A stretch of DNA of 64,000 nucleotides from an uncultured Bacteroides sp. GTDB taxonomy: Bacteria > Bacteroidota > Bacteroidia > Bacteroidales > Bacteroidaceae. The stretch lies in the NCBI RefSeq assembly GCF_910585845.1, contig NZ_CAJUHF010000011.1:19986-83985 (forward strand). Direction: 5' to 3'. The translations under genes and the position numbers were made by a program. Under the pieces are notes generated by a model. It was not told where the DNA came from, did not search any database, and worked only from the letters and a program-made list of their open reading frames with translations. Shown here in pieces: positions 24,494 through 33,248 of this stretch (position 1 is its first letter; the number at the start of each line of letters is the position of its first letter).

Positions 24494-25783
24494 ATGAAGG
24501 GATATGTAGTACCGAACAGAAAACGTTTGCCATACGGCATGATGAATTTCGCGGATATTCGTTGCGAAAACTATTATTACGTGGATAAGACACACTTCAT
24601 TCCTATGATAGAGGAGGCGGATCGCTTCTTCTTTTTCATCCGTCCCCGCCGTTTCGGTAAGAGTCTGACGTTGAATATCCTGCAACACTATTATGACATT
24701 CGTACACGTGACCAGTTTGACAAACTGTTCGGTGACCTCTATATCGGGCAGCACCCTACGCCGAGCCGTAACAGTTACCTTGTGCTCTATCTCAATTTTT
24801 CGGGTATTGTGGGCGAACTGAATGACTACCGAAAGGGGCTGGATGCGCATTGCCAGACGATGTTCGACTATTTCTGTGATATTTATGCCGACTATCTTCC
24901 TCAAGGCATCAGGGAACAGTTGGACCGAAAGGACGGAGCGGTCGAACAATTTGAATTTCTATACACGGAATGTGCGAAAGCAGGTCAAAAGATATATCTC
25001 TTCATCGACGAATACGACCACTTCACCAATTCCATCCTTTCCAATCCCGAAAGCCTGTACCGTTACACTAACGAGACACATGGCGAAGGTTATCTGCGTG
25101 CCTTCTTCAACAAGATTAAGGCAGGCACTTATTCAAGCATAGGACGTTGTTTCATCACCGGTGTCAGTCCCGTGACGATGGACGACCTGACGAGTGGCTT
25201 CAACATCGGCACCAATTACTCCCTCTCACCCGAATTTAACGAACTGATGGGCTTCACCGAAGAGGAGGTGCGCGAGATGCTGACCTATTATTCCACGAAC
25301 AGCCCTTTCAAGCACAGTGTGGACGAATTGATAGAGCTGATGAAACCTTGGTACGACAACTACTGCTTTGCCGAAGAATGCTACGGTAAAACCACCATGT
25401 ATAACTCCAACATGGTGCTCTATTTCGTCAAGAACTATATACAATGGGGTACCTCTCCGCGCAACATGGTGGAGGACAATATCCGTATGGACTACGAAAA
25501 GCTGCGTATGCTCATCCGCAAGGACAAGGAGTTCGCCCACGACGCTTCCATCATACAGACCTTAGTAAAGCAGGGGTACATCACCGGCGAATTGAAACGG
25601 GGATTCCCCGCCTCAGGCATGACCAATCCCGACAACTTCGTGAGCCTGCTCTTTTACTTCGGCATGCTTTCCATCGGTGGTCTGTACAAGGGAAAGACCA
25701 AACTTATCATCCCCAACCTGGTTGTGCAAGAACAGCTCTATACCTATCTGTTGAGTACGTATGACGAAGCACCGAAACGGTGA
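24494..25783 (+). pseudogene. AAA-ATPase-like/PD-(D/E)XK family protein, C-terminally truncated
   Basis: A 429-residue protein of the AAA-ATPase_like family (usual partner domain DUF1703/PDDEXK_9). It opens with LPYGMMNFADIRCENYYYVDKT, has the Walker A-like RPRRFGKSLTL near residue 48, a Walker B-like YLFIDEYDHF, and TGVSPVTMDDLTSGFNI. Relatives are roughly 100 residues longer and end in a nuclease-like domain. Here the frame stops at 25783, and one base before it another frame begins that encodes the very end of such a domain (25780-25866). An internal deletion with frameshift therefore seems to have removed the nuclease domain. The ATPase part may still be made from the good promoter at 24423-24454. 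This family is abundant and variable in Bacteroides; its role is not settled. Confidence 0.8.
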
Positions 25784-25866
25784 AGAAAGCCATAGGCGAT
25801 ACGCAACTGCACAAGGTTGTGGTGGTGTATAAGGGAATGGAGATGGTAGTTTGCGAGGAGGTCTGA
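25780..25866 (+). pseudogene. Out-of-frame C-terminal remnant of the same PD-(D/E)XK protein
   Basis: Twenty-eight codons in a different frame from the preceding gene read VKKAIGDTQLHKVVVVYKGM and end in EMVVCEEV before a stop at 25864-25866. This is the usual C-terminal tail of AAA-ATPase_like/DUF1703 proteins. It is evidence for a deletion between the two pieces. Confidence 0.7.
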
Positions 25867-25900
25867 CTCCTTAATTCTGCTGTTTAATTCCGTTGCTGTC

Positions 25901-26395
25901 TTATCCCCTTTGATACGCAATCCTTTCCGTCCCGTTTGCCACACGTATGGTCCCGCACCGCTTGAATCCGTTTCGGGCAAGCAGGCGTTGCATGATAAGG
26001 TTGTCTTGATGGGTGTCGGCACGCAGGTTGCCGCACTGCTTGGCGCACCACGCTATGCAGGTGTCGCCGATGCCTTTGCAGGTTCCGTCGGAGGCGATGC
26101 GATGGATGACGTAGTAGGGGGCATCGTTCAGCCAGTTGCCGTCTTCGATGACCGAGTAGTTGGGGTCGGGACTGGGGACAAAGCAAAAAGTGCCGACTAT
26201 GTTCTCGTGCTCGTCCCGGCACACGTAGCAATGCCCGTCGGCTATTTCGCGGGCAATCAGTTCGCTCGAAGGATAGCCGTTGATCCATTGGTTGCCGTTG
26301 CCGACGGAGGCCATGAAGCGGCGTGCATGGTCGAATATCTCCATCAGACGGTTCAGGTCCGAAGGACGGGCAGGGCAGATTTCTATCTTACTCAT
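25901..26395 (-). CDS. GNAT family N-acetyltransferase
   Basis: A 164-residue GNAT-fold acetyltransferase. Seen: the N-terminal strand-helix start IEICPARPSDLNRLMEIFDHA, the central strand ENIVGTFCFVPSP, the acetyl-CoA loop region IASDGTCKGIGDTCIAWC and the final LRADTHQDNLIMQRLLARNG followed by FKRCGTI. Substrate unknown. The start lies 25 bases after the cytidine deaminase stop, so the two are probably co-transcribed from the promoter at 26934-26963. Confidence 0.88.
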   Translation of the reverse strand: MSKIEICPARPSDLNRLMEIFDHARRFMASVGNGNQWINGYPSSELIAREIADGHCYVCRDEHENIVGTFCFVPSPDPNYSVIEDGNWLNDAPYYVIHRIASDGTCKGIGDTCIAWCAKQCGNLRADTHQDNLIMQRLLARNGFKRCGTIRVANGTERIAYQRG

Positions 26396-26420
26396 GAGGT
26401 TGCTGCAAATTTGGAATACC

Positions 26421-26900
26421 TCACTTCATCGATGCGGCATCGAACGACAACGGCAATAAGTCGCTTGCCCGTTCTATTTCATAAACCCCTTTCTTGCCGT
26501 AGAGAAGAAGGCGCATAGGCTGCTGGAAGCGTTTCTCCGTTTCGAGCATCACCTGCCGACAGGCACCGCAGGGCGGAATCGGGTCGTCGAGAAAGCCTTC
26601 TTCGTTGCGTGCGGCAATGGCAAGTGTCGTCACCGGCTGGTCGGGATATTGCGAGTTGGCATAGAACAACGTGGTGCGTTCGGCACACAGACCCGACGGA
26701 TATGCGGCATTCTCCTGATTCGTACCTGTGACGATCGTGCCGTCTGCCAGTCGTGCGGCGGCACCCACCGAGAAGTGCGAATAGGGGGCATAACTGCGTC
26801 CGGTGGCCTCGCAGGCGGCATCCAGCAGCCAACGGTCCGCCTCGCTCAATTCGTCGTATGCATAGAGCTTGAAGCTGATGTGTAAATTCAAATCTCTCAT
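26421..26900 (-). CDS. cdd: Cytidine deaminase
   Basis: A 159-residue zinc-dependent cytidine deaminase of the small homotetrameric type, which converts cytidine and deoxycytidine to uridine forms. The zinc and catalytic motif CAE lies at 72-74 (NAAYPSGLCAERTTLFYA) and the second zinc motif PCGAC at 110-114 (PPCGACRQVM). SYAPYSHFSVGAAA is the substrate-loop motif. Complete and normal in length. First gene of a two-gene unit with the GNAT gene; pyrimidine salvage role. Confidence 0.95.
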   Translation of the reverse strand: MRDLNLHISFKLYAYDELSEADRWLLDAACEATGRSYAPYSHFSVGAAARLADGTIVTGTNQENAAYPSGLCAERTTLFYANSQYPDQPVTTLAIAARNEEGFLDDPIPPCGACRQVMLETEKRFQQPMRLLLYGKKGVYEIERASDLLPLSFDAASMK

Positions 26901-26933
26901 AAGGCAATCCTTGTTTCTAGATAATTAATGTTA

Positions 26934-26963
26934 CAAAGTTAGGAAAGAGATTGGTAAATCCAA
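26934..26963 (-). promoter_or_regulatory. Promoter of the cdd-GNAT unit
   Basis: On the minus strand TTG at 26961-26963 and TAACTTTG at 26934-26941 are 19 bases apart, and the start codon follows about 34 bases later. Confidence 0.55.
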
Positions 26964-27002
26964 TTCTTTTTAGGATTTTTGTGCACTCAATCCCTACCGA
27001 TT

Positions 27003-27932
27003 ATGAACAGAACGAACGATTTCAGATTCACCCTCGTCCTCCTGACGTTCCTTGCGTGTGCCGTTGCCGCACAGGCGCAGCGTCGGAATGCCCGTTACGT
27101 GGAATACATCGAAAAATATGCCCCGCTTGCCGTGCAGCAGATGAAGGAACACAAGATACCTGCCAGCATCACCCTGGCGCAAGGGCTACTGGAGAGCGGC
27201 GCCGGACAGAGTACACTGGCACGCAAAAGCAACAACCACTTCGGCATCAAGTGCGGCAGCAACTGGCGCGGACGCACCGTGAGGCACGACGATGATGCAC
27301 GCAATGAGTGCTTCCGTGCCTACAGCCATCCCCGCCACTCCTACGAAGACCATTCCGCCTTCCTGAAACAGGGTGCCCGATACGCCTTCCTGTTCCGGCT
27401 GAAGACGACGGACTATAAAGGCTGGGCGCGTGGACTGAAAAAGGCCGGTTATGCCACAGACCCCTCATACGCCAACCGCCTGATTACGATCATCGAAGAT
27501 TATCACCTCTACAAGTACGACAGCCGCGGCATGAGCAAGCGCGAGATGCGACGCTGGGAGGCGGAGATGAAGAAGAAGCCTTGGCTTGCCCATCCGCATC
27601 AGGTGTATATTGCGAACGACATCGCATACGTCGTGGCGCGCGATGGCGATACGTTCCGTTTCCTGGGCAAGGAGTTCGGCATCAGTTGGACGAAGCTGGC
27701 GAAGTATAATGACCTCCAAAAAGACTATACGCTGGAGAACGGCGATATCATCTATCTGAAGAGTAAAAAGACGAAAGCCTCCAAACTGCACGTTGTCTAT
27801 GTGGTGAAAGACGGAGATTCCATGCACTCCATCTCCCAGAAATACGGCATACGCCTGAAGAACCTCTATAAGATGAACCGGAAAGACGCCGAGTATGTCC
27901 CCGAAGTAGGAGATCGGTTGAGGCTGAGATAA
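27003..27932 (+). CDS. Exported glucosaminidase-domain protein with two LysM repeats
   Basis: A 309-residue cell-wall hydrolase, start taken at MNRTNDFRF (27003) because it gives a proper signal peptide ending at AAQAQ. The glucosaminidase domain (about residues 35-175) has SITLAQGLLESGAGQSTLA with the likely catalytic Glu64, followed by NNHFGIKC and the Tyr/Asp-rich YATDPSYANRLI. Two LysM peptidoglycan-binding repeats follow (about 205-250 and 260-307, containing YVVARDGDTFRFLGKEFGI and VYVVKDGDSMHSISQKYGI). It should cut the glycan strands of peptidoglycan. A terminator follows at 28001-28032. Confidence 0.93.
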   Translation: MNRTNDFRFTLVLLTFLACAVAAQAQRRNARYVEYIEKYAPLAVQQMKEHKIPASITLAQGLLESGAGQSTLARKSNNHFGIKCGSNWRGRTVRHDDDARNECFRAYSHPRHSYEDHSAFLKQGARYAFLFRLKTTDYKGWARGLKKAGYATDPSYANRLITIIEDYHLYKYDSRGMSKREMRRWEAEMKKKPWLAHPHQVYIANDIAYVVARDGDTFRFLGKEFGISWTKLAKYNDLQKDYTLENGDIIYLKSKKTKASKLHVVYVVKDGDSMHSISQKYGIRLKNLYKMNRKDAEYVPEVGDRLRLR

Positions 27933-28000
27933 AAAAGAAGACCAGTTGAGGTTGAGATAAGAACAGGAGAAAGTCATGAAAGACCTATCCGAAAATGTAC

Positions 28001-28032
28001 AGGGTGTTCGATATCGGACACCCTTCTTTTTT
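28001..28032 (+). terminator. Terminator after the glucosaminidase gene
   Basis: AGGGTGT at 28001-28007 pairs with ACACCCT at 28018-28024, extended by pairing inside the loop, and is followed by a T run ending at 28032. Confidence 0.85.
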
Positions 28033-28099
28033 GTCTATCCGCTTGTAATCAGTTGCTTACGGTTTTGGCACGCATTTGGCATATCATATGGCGTGTGAA

Positions 28100-28235
28100 T
28101 CGACAGCCTGTCCGCTTCCGAAAAAGGGCAATGCCGAATGAATCCCCTTCCGGACAAAAGTCATATCGGGATGAATCCCATGTCGGAACAAAGGGCATAT
28201 CAGGATGAACCCCCTTCCGGACAAAGACAGGTCGA
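28100..28235. repeat. Degenerate tandem repeat before the efflux operon
   Basis: Four or so units of about 33 bases share CTTCCGGACAAAAGTCATAT and GGGATGAATCCC blocks. They fill the gap upstream of the adaptor gene. No promoter match was found in the rest of the gap 28033-28275. Confidence 0.7.
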
Positions 28236-28275
28236 AACAGGAAAACGATAAATAACAAATTACCAAATAGTAGAC

Positions 28276-29523
28276 ATGGACAGAGAAATACCTAAAGCAG
28301 TGCGCGACAAAGAGCGCAACAAGAGAATTATCCGTTACGGCAGTATCGGCGTGGCAGGCATCATCGTTATCAGTGTGCTCATCTCCCTGATGCGTGCCGG
28401 AGTGAATGCAAAAGACCTGGTGCTTTCCACAGTGGACAAAGGCACGATTGAAGTCAGCGTGAGTGCATCGGGCAAGGTGGTTCCGGCGTTTGAAGAGATC
28501 ATCAACTCGCCCATCAGCACCCGTATCGTCGAGATATATAAGAAAGGTGGCGACAGCGTAGACGTAGGCACACCGATTCTGAAACTCGATCTGCAAAGCG
28601 TGGAGACCGACTACAAGAAGCTGCTGGACGAAGAGCAGATGCGCAGCTACAAGCTGGAGCAGCTCCGCGTGAACAATCAGACCAAGCTGAACGACCTCGC
28701 CATGAAGATCAAAGTCTCCGCCATGCAGCTGAACCGCAAGAAGGTGGAACTGCGCAACGAACAGTATCTCGACAGCTTGGGTTCGGGAACTACCGACAAG
28801 GTGCGCCAGGCGGAACTGAGCTATAACGTGGCACAACTGGAGTACGAGCAGCTGCAACAGCAATATGACAACGAGAAGGAAGTGCTTGCCGCCGAATATA
28901 AAGTGCAGGAACTGGATTTCAGCATCTTCCGCAAGGGACTTGCCGAGATGAAGCGTACGCTGGACGATGCGCAGGTGCGTTCGCCACGTAAGGCGATCCT
29001 GACCTACATCAACAACCAGATAGGCGAACAAGTCTCCCAAGGCAGCCGTCTTGCCGTGATTTCCGACCTGAGCCACTTCAAGGTGGAGGGCGAGATAGCC
29101 GATACGTATGGAGACCGCGTGGCAGCCGGTGGCAAGGCAGTCGTGAAGATAGGCAGCGAGAAACTGGAAGGCGCGGTAAGCAGTGTGACCCCGTTGTCGA
29201 AGAACGGTGTGATCTCCTTCACCGTCCAGCTGAACGAAGACAACAACCGTCGTTTGCGTTCAGGTCTGAAGACGGATGTCTATGTGATGAACGCCGTGAA
29301 GGAGGACGTGATGCGCATAGCCAATGCCTCCTACTACGTGGGTCGTGGCGAATATGAACTCTTCGTCCGCACCTCCGACAAGGAGATCGTGAAGCGCAAA
29401 GTGCAGCTGGGCGATTCGAACTTCGAATTCGTGGAGGTCATCAGCGGACTCCAGCCCGGCGATCAGGTGGTTGTGAGTGACATGAGCCAGTATAAAAACA
29501 AGAATAAACTCAAGGTAAATTAG
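28276..29523 (+). CDS. Efflux RND/MacA-type periplasmic adaptor subunit (HlyD family)
   Basis: A 415-residue membrane-fusion protein. One N-terminal transmembrane helix lies at about 20-42 (YGSIGVAGIIVISVLI). It is followed by a split lipoyl/barrel-sandwich domain (VSASGKVVPAFEEIINSPIS near 65-85), a long coiled coil (about 105-225) and a beta-barrel plus membrane-proximal domain to the C-terminus (GLQPGDQVVVSDMSQYK). It should link inner-membrane permeases to an outer-membrane channel. First gene of a ten-gene operon on the plus strand with eight MacB/FtsX-like permeases and one ATPase. No TolC-like gene is in the operon, so an outer-membrane partner would come from elsewhere. Confidence 0.92.
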   Translation: MDREIPKAVRDKERNKRIIRYGSIGVAGIIVISVLISLMRAGVNAKDLVLSTVDKGTIEVSVSASGKVVPAFEEIINSPISTRIVEIYKKGGDSVDVGTPILKLDLQSVETDYKKLLDEEQMRSYKLEQLRVNNQTKLNDLAMKIKVSAMQLNRKKVELRNEQYLDSLGSGTTDKVRQAELSYNVAQLEYEQLQQQYDNEKEVLAAEYKVQELDFSIFRKGLAEMKRTLDDAQVRSPRKAILTYINNQIGEQVSQGSRLAVISDLSHFKVEGEIADTYGDRVAAGGKAVVKIGSEKLEGAVSSVTPLSKNGVISFTVQLNEDNNRRLRSGLKTDVYVMNAVKEDVMRIANASYYVGRGEYELFVRTSDKEIVKRKVQLGDSNFEFVEVISGLQPGDQVVVSDMSQYKNKNKLKVN

Positions 29524-29594
29524 TCTGAATGTCGGGAATAACTCCCGATAATTCCTGATAACTCCTGACAACTCCTTAAAAGAAGATACATCCA

Positions 29595-30917
29595 ATGATT
29601 AGAATCTATTTGAAACAAGCCTGGGAACTGCTGAAGCAGAACAAACTGTTCAGTACGCTCTACATTGCAGGTACCGGGCTGGCTATTGCCATGACCATGA
29701 TTATGGCGATGATATACTACGTGAAGCTGGCACCGGTCTATCCGGAGGTGAACCGGCAGAATACGCTCTATCTGACCGGTTCCCGTTTCGAGAAAGGGCC
29801 AGAGGGCAATCATCAGGTTGTACGGTGGGCAGTCTCCTACAAGGCGTTGCAAGAGTGGTTCTATCCGATGAAGAACGCCCTTGCGGTGTCGGCGAAGCTT
29901 GCTAATGGCGATTGGTCCGAAAACAGCTATATACAACCTGCCGACCAGAGCGGCGACTTCCATGTCAATGTACGGCTGACCGATCCGGCTTTCTTCCGCA
30001 TCTACGCCTTCCGCTTTCTGGAAGGGAAACCCTTCACCGATGCCGACCTGTCCAGCGGCATCTGCACGGCAGTCATCACCGACGAATTGGCACGCCGCCT
30101 GTTCGGCACGACCGAAGGGGTGGTGGGACAGACGTTCTGCCTGAACTATACCGACTTCCGGGTGTGTGGCGTGGTACGTTCCGCCAGCTACCTTACTTCC
30201 AAGTCTTATGCGCAGCTTTATGTCCCTTATAGCGTAGTTTCCGACTATCGCGAACCGAAATACGGCGCTCCTTTCCTGGGTGCTTTCAGTGTGACGTTCT
30301 TGGTGGAAAACGGAGAGCAGGGAGTCGCCTTGCGGAATGAACTGAAAGACATCGTGCGCCGTGAGAATCTGGCGAATCCCGACGATTGGCAGGTCTCTTT
30401 CTGGGAGCAGCCTACCACCCATCTGGTGAGCATCTTTCAGGAGTATGTCAGTGAGGAACTGGATGTATGGGCAACAGTGCGGCAGTTCCTGCTGGTGTTG
30501 TTGGTACTGCTGCTGGTGCCTGCCCTGAACCTGAGCGGCATGATAGCCAGCCGCATGGAGGGGCGCTTGCCGGAGATGGGCGTGCGCAAGTCCTTCGGCG
30601 CAGGGCGCGGGGCGCTGCTCTCGCAGGTGATGTGGGAGAACCTGCTGCTTACCCTGTTAGGAGGCGTGTTGGGTCTGCTTTTGGCTTGGGTGGTGCTCTA
30701 CGCCGGACGCGAATGGGTGTTTACGGTGCTGGACGATTGGGCGGATGCCGTACCCGAAGGCGTGGAAGTGCGCGTGGCAGGCGAGATGCTTTTCGCGCCG
30801 TTGGTCTTCCTTGCCGCCCTGCTGTTGTGCGTGTTGCTAAACCTGCTCTCGGCATTGCTCCCGGCATGGAACTCGCTCCGCAAACCCATTGTGAGTTCAC
30901 TGAATGAGAAAAGGTGA
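29595..30917 (+). CDS. ABC transporter permease, A-type (pair 1)
   Basis: A 440-residue MacB/FtsX-type permease: one N-terminal helix (about 20-42, LYIAGTGLAIAMTMIMAMI), a large periplasmic MacB core-like domain (about 45-285) and three C-terminal helices (about 292-316, 350-372 and 398-425). Between the last helices lies RLPEMGVRKSFGAGRGALL, the cytoplasmic coupling segment. The A-type signature is the start QNKLFSTLYIAGTG and the end AWNSLRKPIVSSLNEK. Such permeases do not form a substrate channel but transmit ATPase movement to the periplasm. It needs the ATPase encoded at 32476. Its natural partner is the B-type permease encoded 61 bases downstream. Confidence 0.9.
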   Translation: MIRIYLKQAWELLKQNKLFSTLYIAGTGLAIAMTMIMAMIYYVKLAPVYPEVNRQNTLYLTGSRFEKGPEGNHQVVRWAVSYKALQEWFYPMKNALAVSAKLANGDWSENSYIQPADQSGDFHVNVRLTDPAFFRIYAFRFLEGKPFTDADLSSGICTAVITDELARRLFGTTEGVVGQTFCLNYTDFRVCGVVRSASYLTSKSYAQLYVPYSVVSDYREPKYGAPFLGAFSVTFLVENGEQGVALRNELKDIVRRENLANPDDWQVSFWEQPTTHLVSIFQEYVSEELDVWATVRQFLLVLLVLLLVPALNLSGMIASRMEGRLPEMGVRKSFGAGRGALLSQVMWENLLLTLLGGVLGLLLAWVVLYAGREWVFTVLDDWADAVPEGVEVRVAGEMLFAPLVFLAALLLCVLLNLLSALLPAWNSLRKPIVSSLNEKR

Positions 30918-30978
30918 CAAGCTGACGAGGAACCTCTTTTCTCCCAAGAAAGTAACAAACTAAAAAAAACGAAAGAAA

Positions 30979-32283
30979 ATGTTGAAACTGATATTGAAGA
31001 ATCTATGGGCTCGCCGTCGCCGCAACGGATGGCTGCTTGCTGAGTTGGTCTTGGTGAGCATCATCAGTTGGGTGGTGCTGGATCCTGTGATTGTGGTGAC
31101 ACACGACCGGAACATCCCGTTGGGCTACGATGCCGACCGCCTCTGTCTGGTTTCTTTGGGAGCATTGCAGCCCAATGCACAAGGTTACGATCCGGCAGCG
31201 CAGGACTCGGCGGTACTGCTCGACAGCTATTTCAATCTGGTGCGCCATGCCGCCGACTTTGAGGGGGTGGAGGCGACGGCTCCGGTGCTGGGCTTCTGCT
31301 ATCCCAATTCGCCGCAGGGAAACTCCAACACCCAGCTGATAGCTGAAGGCGATTCCGTCAAGGTGACGATTATGCAGATGTACTTCATGCCCCATACGCG
31401 CTTCTTCGAGGCATACGGCTTCAAGGAGGGCGAGGGCAGAACGCTCCGGCAACTCTCCGATCTCAACTACGGTCCCAATGACATTGTGCTGACGGAGAAT
31501 GCGGCCGAAAGGCTTTTCCATACTGGGAATGCCGTGGGAAGACGTTGTCACACAAGTGGAAGGGGCAGCGACACGACTTTCTATCAGGTAGCGGGCACCA
31601 TCGGCACCATCAAGGCTTACAGCTTCTGGCGACCTGTTCCGGTAGTATTCCGTCCTATATCTTCGCCGAGGGAATACCTGCCCGATGACGCACGAATCCT
31701 GATACGCTTGAAGGAAGGAGTCAGTATGCAGCGTTTCCTGCATGAGTTCCGTCCGTGGATGGTGAAGGAGCTGAGGCGCGGCAACCTGTTTGCCCGTACG
31801 GTTCTCTCGTATGAGAAGTTGATAGAAGAGCATGAGAACTATGAGTCTACACCCATCTATCGCCGCAACCTTGCTATGGCACTCTTCTTCCTGATCAATC
31901 TTTGTCTGGGAGTGGCAGGTACATTCTGGTTGCAGACACGCACCCGCCGCGAAGAGATAGGGGTGATGCTTTCTTTCGGAGCTACGCCCGGCCACATCGT
32001 CCGTCTGCTGATGGGCGAAGGGGCGGTGCTGACGTTCATCGCTTCGCTTACCGGATTCCTGATCTACCTGCAATATGCCCTGAAGGAGGGGTTGAGCATG
32101 AGCATGAGCTTGTGCTGGATGGAGAATACGGACAATTACTGGGTGTCGGACTTTACGCTGCACTTCCTCATTGTGTCGTGCATCATTCTCCTGATACTGC
32201 TGCTCGTGGTGCTGGCAGGCATCTACATCCCGGCACGCAGTATCAGCCGGATACCGCCGACAGAGGCGTTGAGGGATGAATGA
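30979..32283 (+). CDS. ABC transporter permease, B-type (pair 1)
   Basis: A 434-residue MacB/FtsX-type permease of the second kind in this operon. The B-type signature is the start LWARRRRNGWLLAELVLV and the end IPPTEALRDE. One N-terminal helix (about 18-38), a periplasmic domain (about 40-285) and three C-terminal helices; the coupling segment reads TRREEIGVMLSFGATPGHIV. It is more diverged at its C-terminus than the other three B-type proteins (PTEALRDE against PAEALHEE). It is followed by a 192-base gap with a tandem repeat, then by the ATPase. Confidence 0.9.
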   Translation: MLKLILKNLWARRRRNGWLLAELVLVSIISWVVLDPVIVVTHDRNIPLGYDADRLCLVSLGALQPNAQGYDPAAQDSAVLLDSYFNLVRHAADFEGVEATAPVLGFCYPNSPQGNSNTQLIAEGDSVKVTIMQMYFMPHTRFFEAYGFKEGEGRTLRQLSDLNYGPNDIVLTENAAERLFHTGNAVGRRCHTSGRGSDTTFYQVAGTIGTIKAYSFWRPVPVVFRPISSPREYLPDDARILIRLKEGVSMQRFLHEFRPWMVKELRRGNLFARTVLSYEKLIEEHENYESTPIYRRNLAMALFFLINLCLGVAGTFWLQTRTRREEIGVMLSFGATPGHIVRLLMGEGAVLTFIASLTGFLIYLQYALKEGLSMSMSLCWMENTDNYWVSDFTLHFLIVSCIILLILLLVVLAGIYIPARSISRIPPTEALRDE

Positions 32284-32400
32284 TAAATGATGAGTGAATG
32301 ATAAGTGATAAATGATGAGTGATAAATGATGAGTGATAAATGATAAGTGAGTAAGAACTTCTCTAACTTCTCGAAAGGAACTCCCCCAAAAGAACTCCTC
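32281..32400 (+). repeat. Tandem repeat of TGATAAATGATGAGTGA units before the ABC ATPase
   Basis: Four to five copies of a 17-bp unit (TGATAAATGATGAGTGA and variants) run to about 32352. A second kind of repeat built on GAACTCCT/AAAGACTCC continues to about 32410. Confidence 0.85.
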
Positions 32401-32475
32401 AAAAAGACTCCTTATTAAAACAACTTCTTAAAAGAAACAAACAATAACAATATAAACAATTAAATATTTACCATT

Positions 32476-33141
32476 ATGATTAAACTGACAGAGATAAACA
32501 AGATTTATCGTACAAATGAGATTGAGACTGTAGCATTGGAAAACGTGAACCTTGAAGTAGCGAAGGGCGAGTTTCTCAGTATTATGGGGCCTTCCGGTTG
32601 CGGAAAATCCACTTTGCTGAACATCATCGGACTGCTGGATGCGCCGACAAGCGGCACGATTGAGATTGACGGCGTGCGCACGGACGGCATGAAGGACAAG
32701 GAACTGGCCGCTTTCCGTAACAAGAAACTGGGCTTCGTCTTCCAGTCCTTCCACCTGATCAATTCGTTGAACGTGCTCGACAATGTGGAACTGCCGCTGC
32801 TCTACAGAAAAGTATCTGCCAAAGAGCGCCGCCTCCTGGCGGAAGAGGTGCTGGCAAAGGTCGGCCTGAGCCACCGCATGCGCCACATGCCGACGCAGCT
32901 CTCCGGCGGTCAGTGCCAGCGTGTCGCCATAGCCCGTGCCATCATTGGCAATCCGGACCTGATCCTCGCCGATGAGCCGACCGGTAACCTGGACTCTAAG
33001 ATGGGTGCCGAAGTCATGGAACTGCTGCACCGCCTGAACAAGGAAGACGGACGAACCATCGTGATGGTGACCCACAACGAAGAGCAGGCCAAACAAACCT
33101 CAAGAACCGTACGCTTCTTCGACGGAAGACAGATAGGATGA
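32476..33141 (+). CDS. ABC transporter ATP-binding protein (LolD/MacB type)
   Basis: A 221-residue ATPase subunit with Walker A GPSGCGKST at 38-46, the Q-loop FVFQSFHLIN, signature LSGGQCQRVAIARA from 142, Walker B LILADEPTGNLD to 173 and the switch His in VMVTHNEEQA. It is the only ATPase in an operon with eight permeases, so it probably serves several permease pairs in turn. This subfamily drives mechanotransmission-type systems such as MacB, LolCDE and BceAB rather than importers. Confidence 0.95.
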   Translation: MIKLTEINKIYRTNEIETVALENVNLEVAKGEFLSIMGPSGCGKSTLLNIIGLLDAPTSGTIEIDGVRTDGMKDKELAAFRNKKLGFVFQSFHLINSLNVLDNVELPLLYRKVSAKERRLLAEEVLAKVGLSHRMRHMPTQLSGGQCQRVAIARAIIGNPDLILADEPTGNLDSKMGAEVMELLHRLNKEDGRTIVMVTHNEEQAKQTSRTVRFFDGRQIG

Positions 33142-33146
33142 TGTAG

Positions 33147-33236
33147 AAAATGGAAAATGGAAAATGGAAAATTGAAAATGGAAAATGAGGAATGGGGGAT
33201 CTTCATTTTCACCTTTCCATTTTCTATTTTCACCTT
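33147..33236. repeat. Palindromic GAAAATG repeat (copy 1)
   Basis: The gap between ATPase and permease A2 starts with six units of GAAAATG (GAAAATGGAAAATGGAAAAT and so on) and ends with their reverse complement (CATTTTCACCTTTCCATTTT). The two halves can pair as a long hairpin. Related copies lie at 39797-39940 and 52684-52765. Confidence 0.9.
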
Positions 33237-33248
33237 AATTTAACAAGT

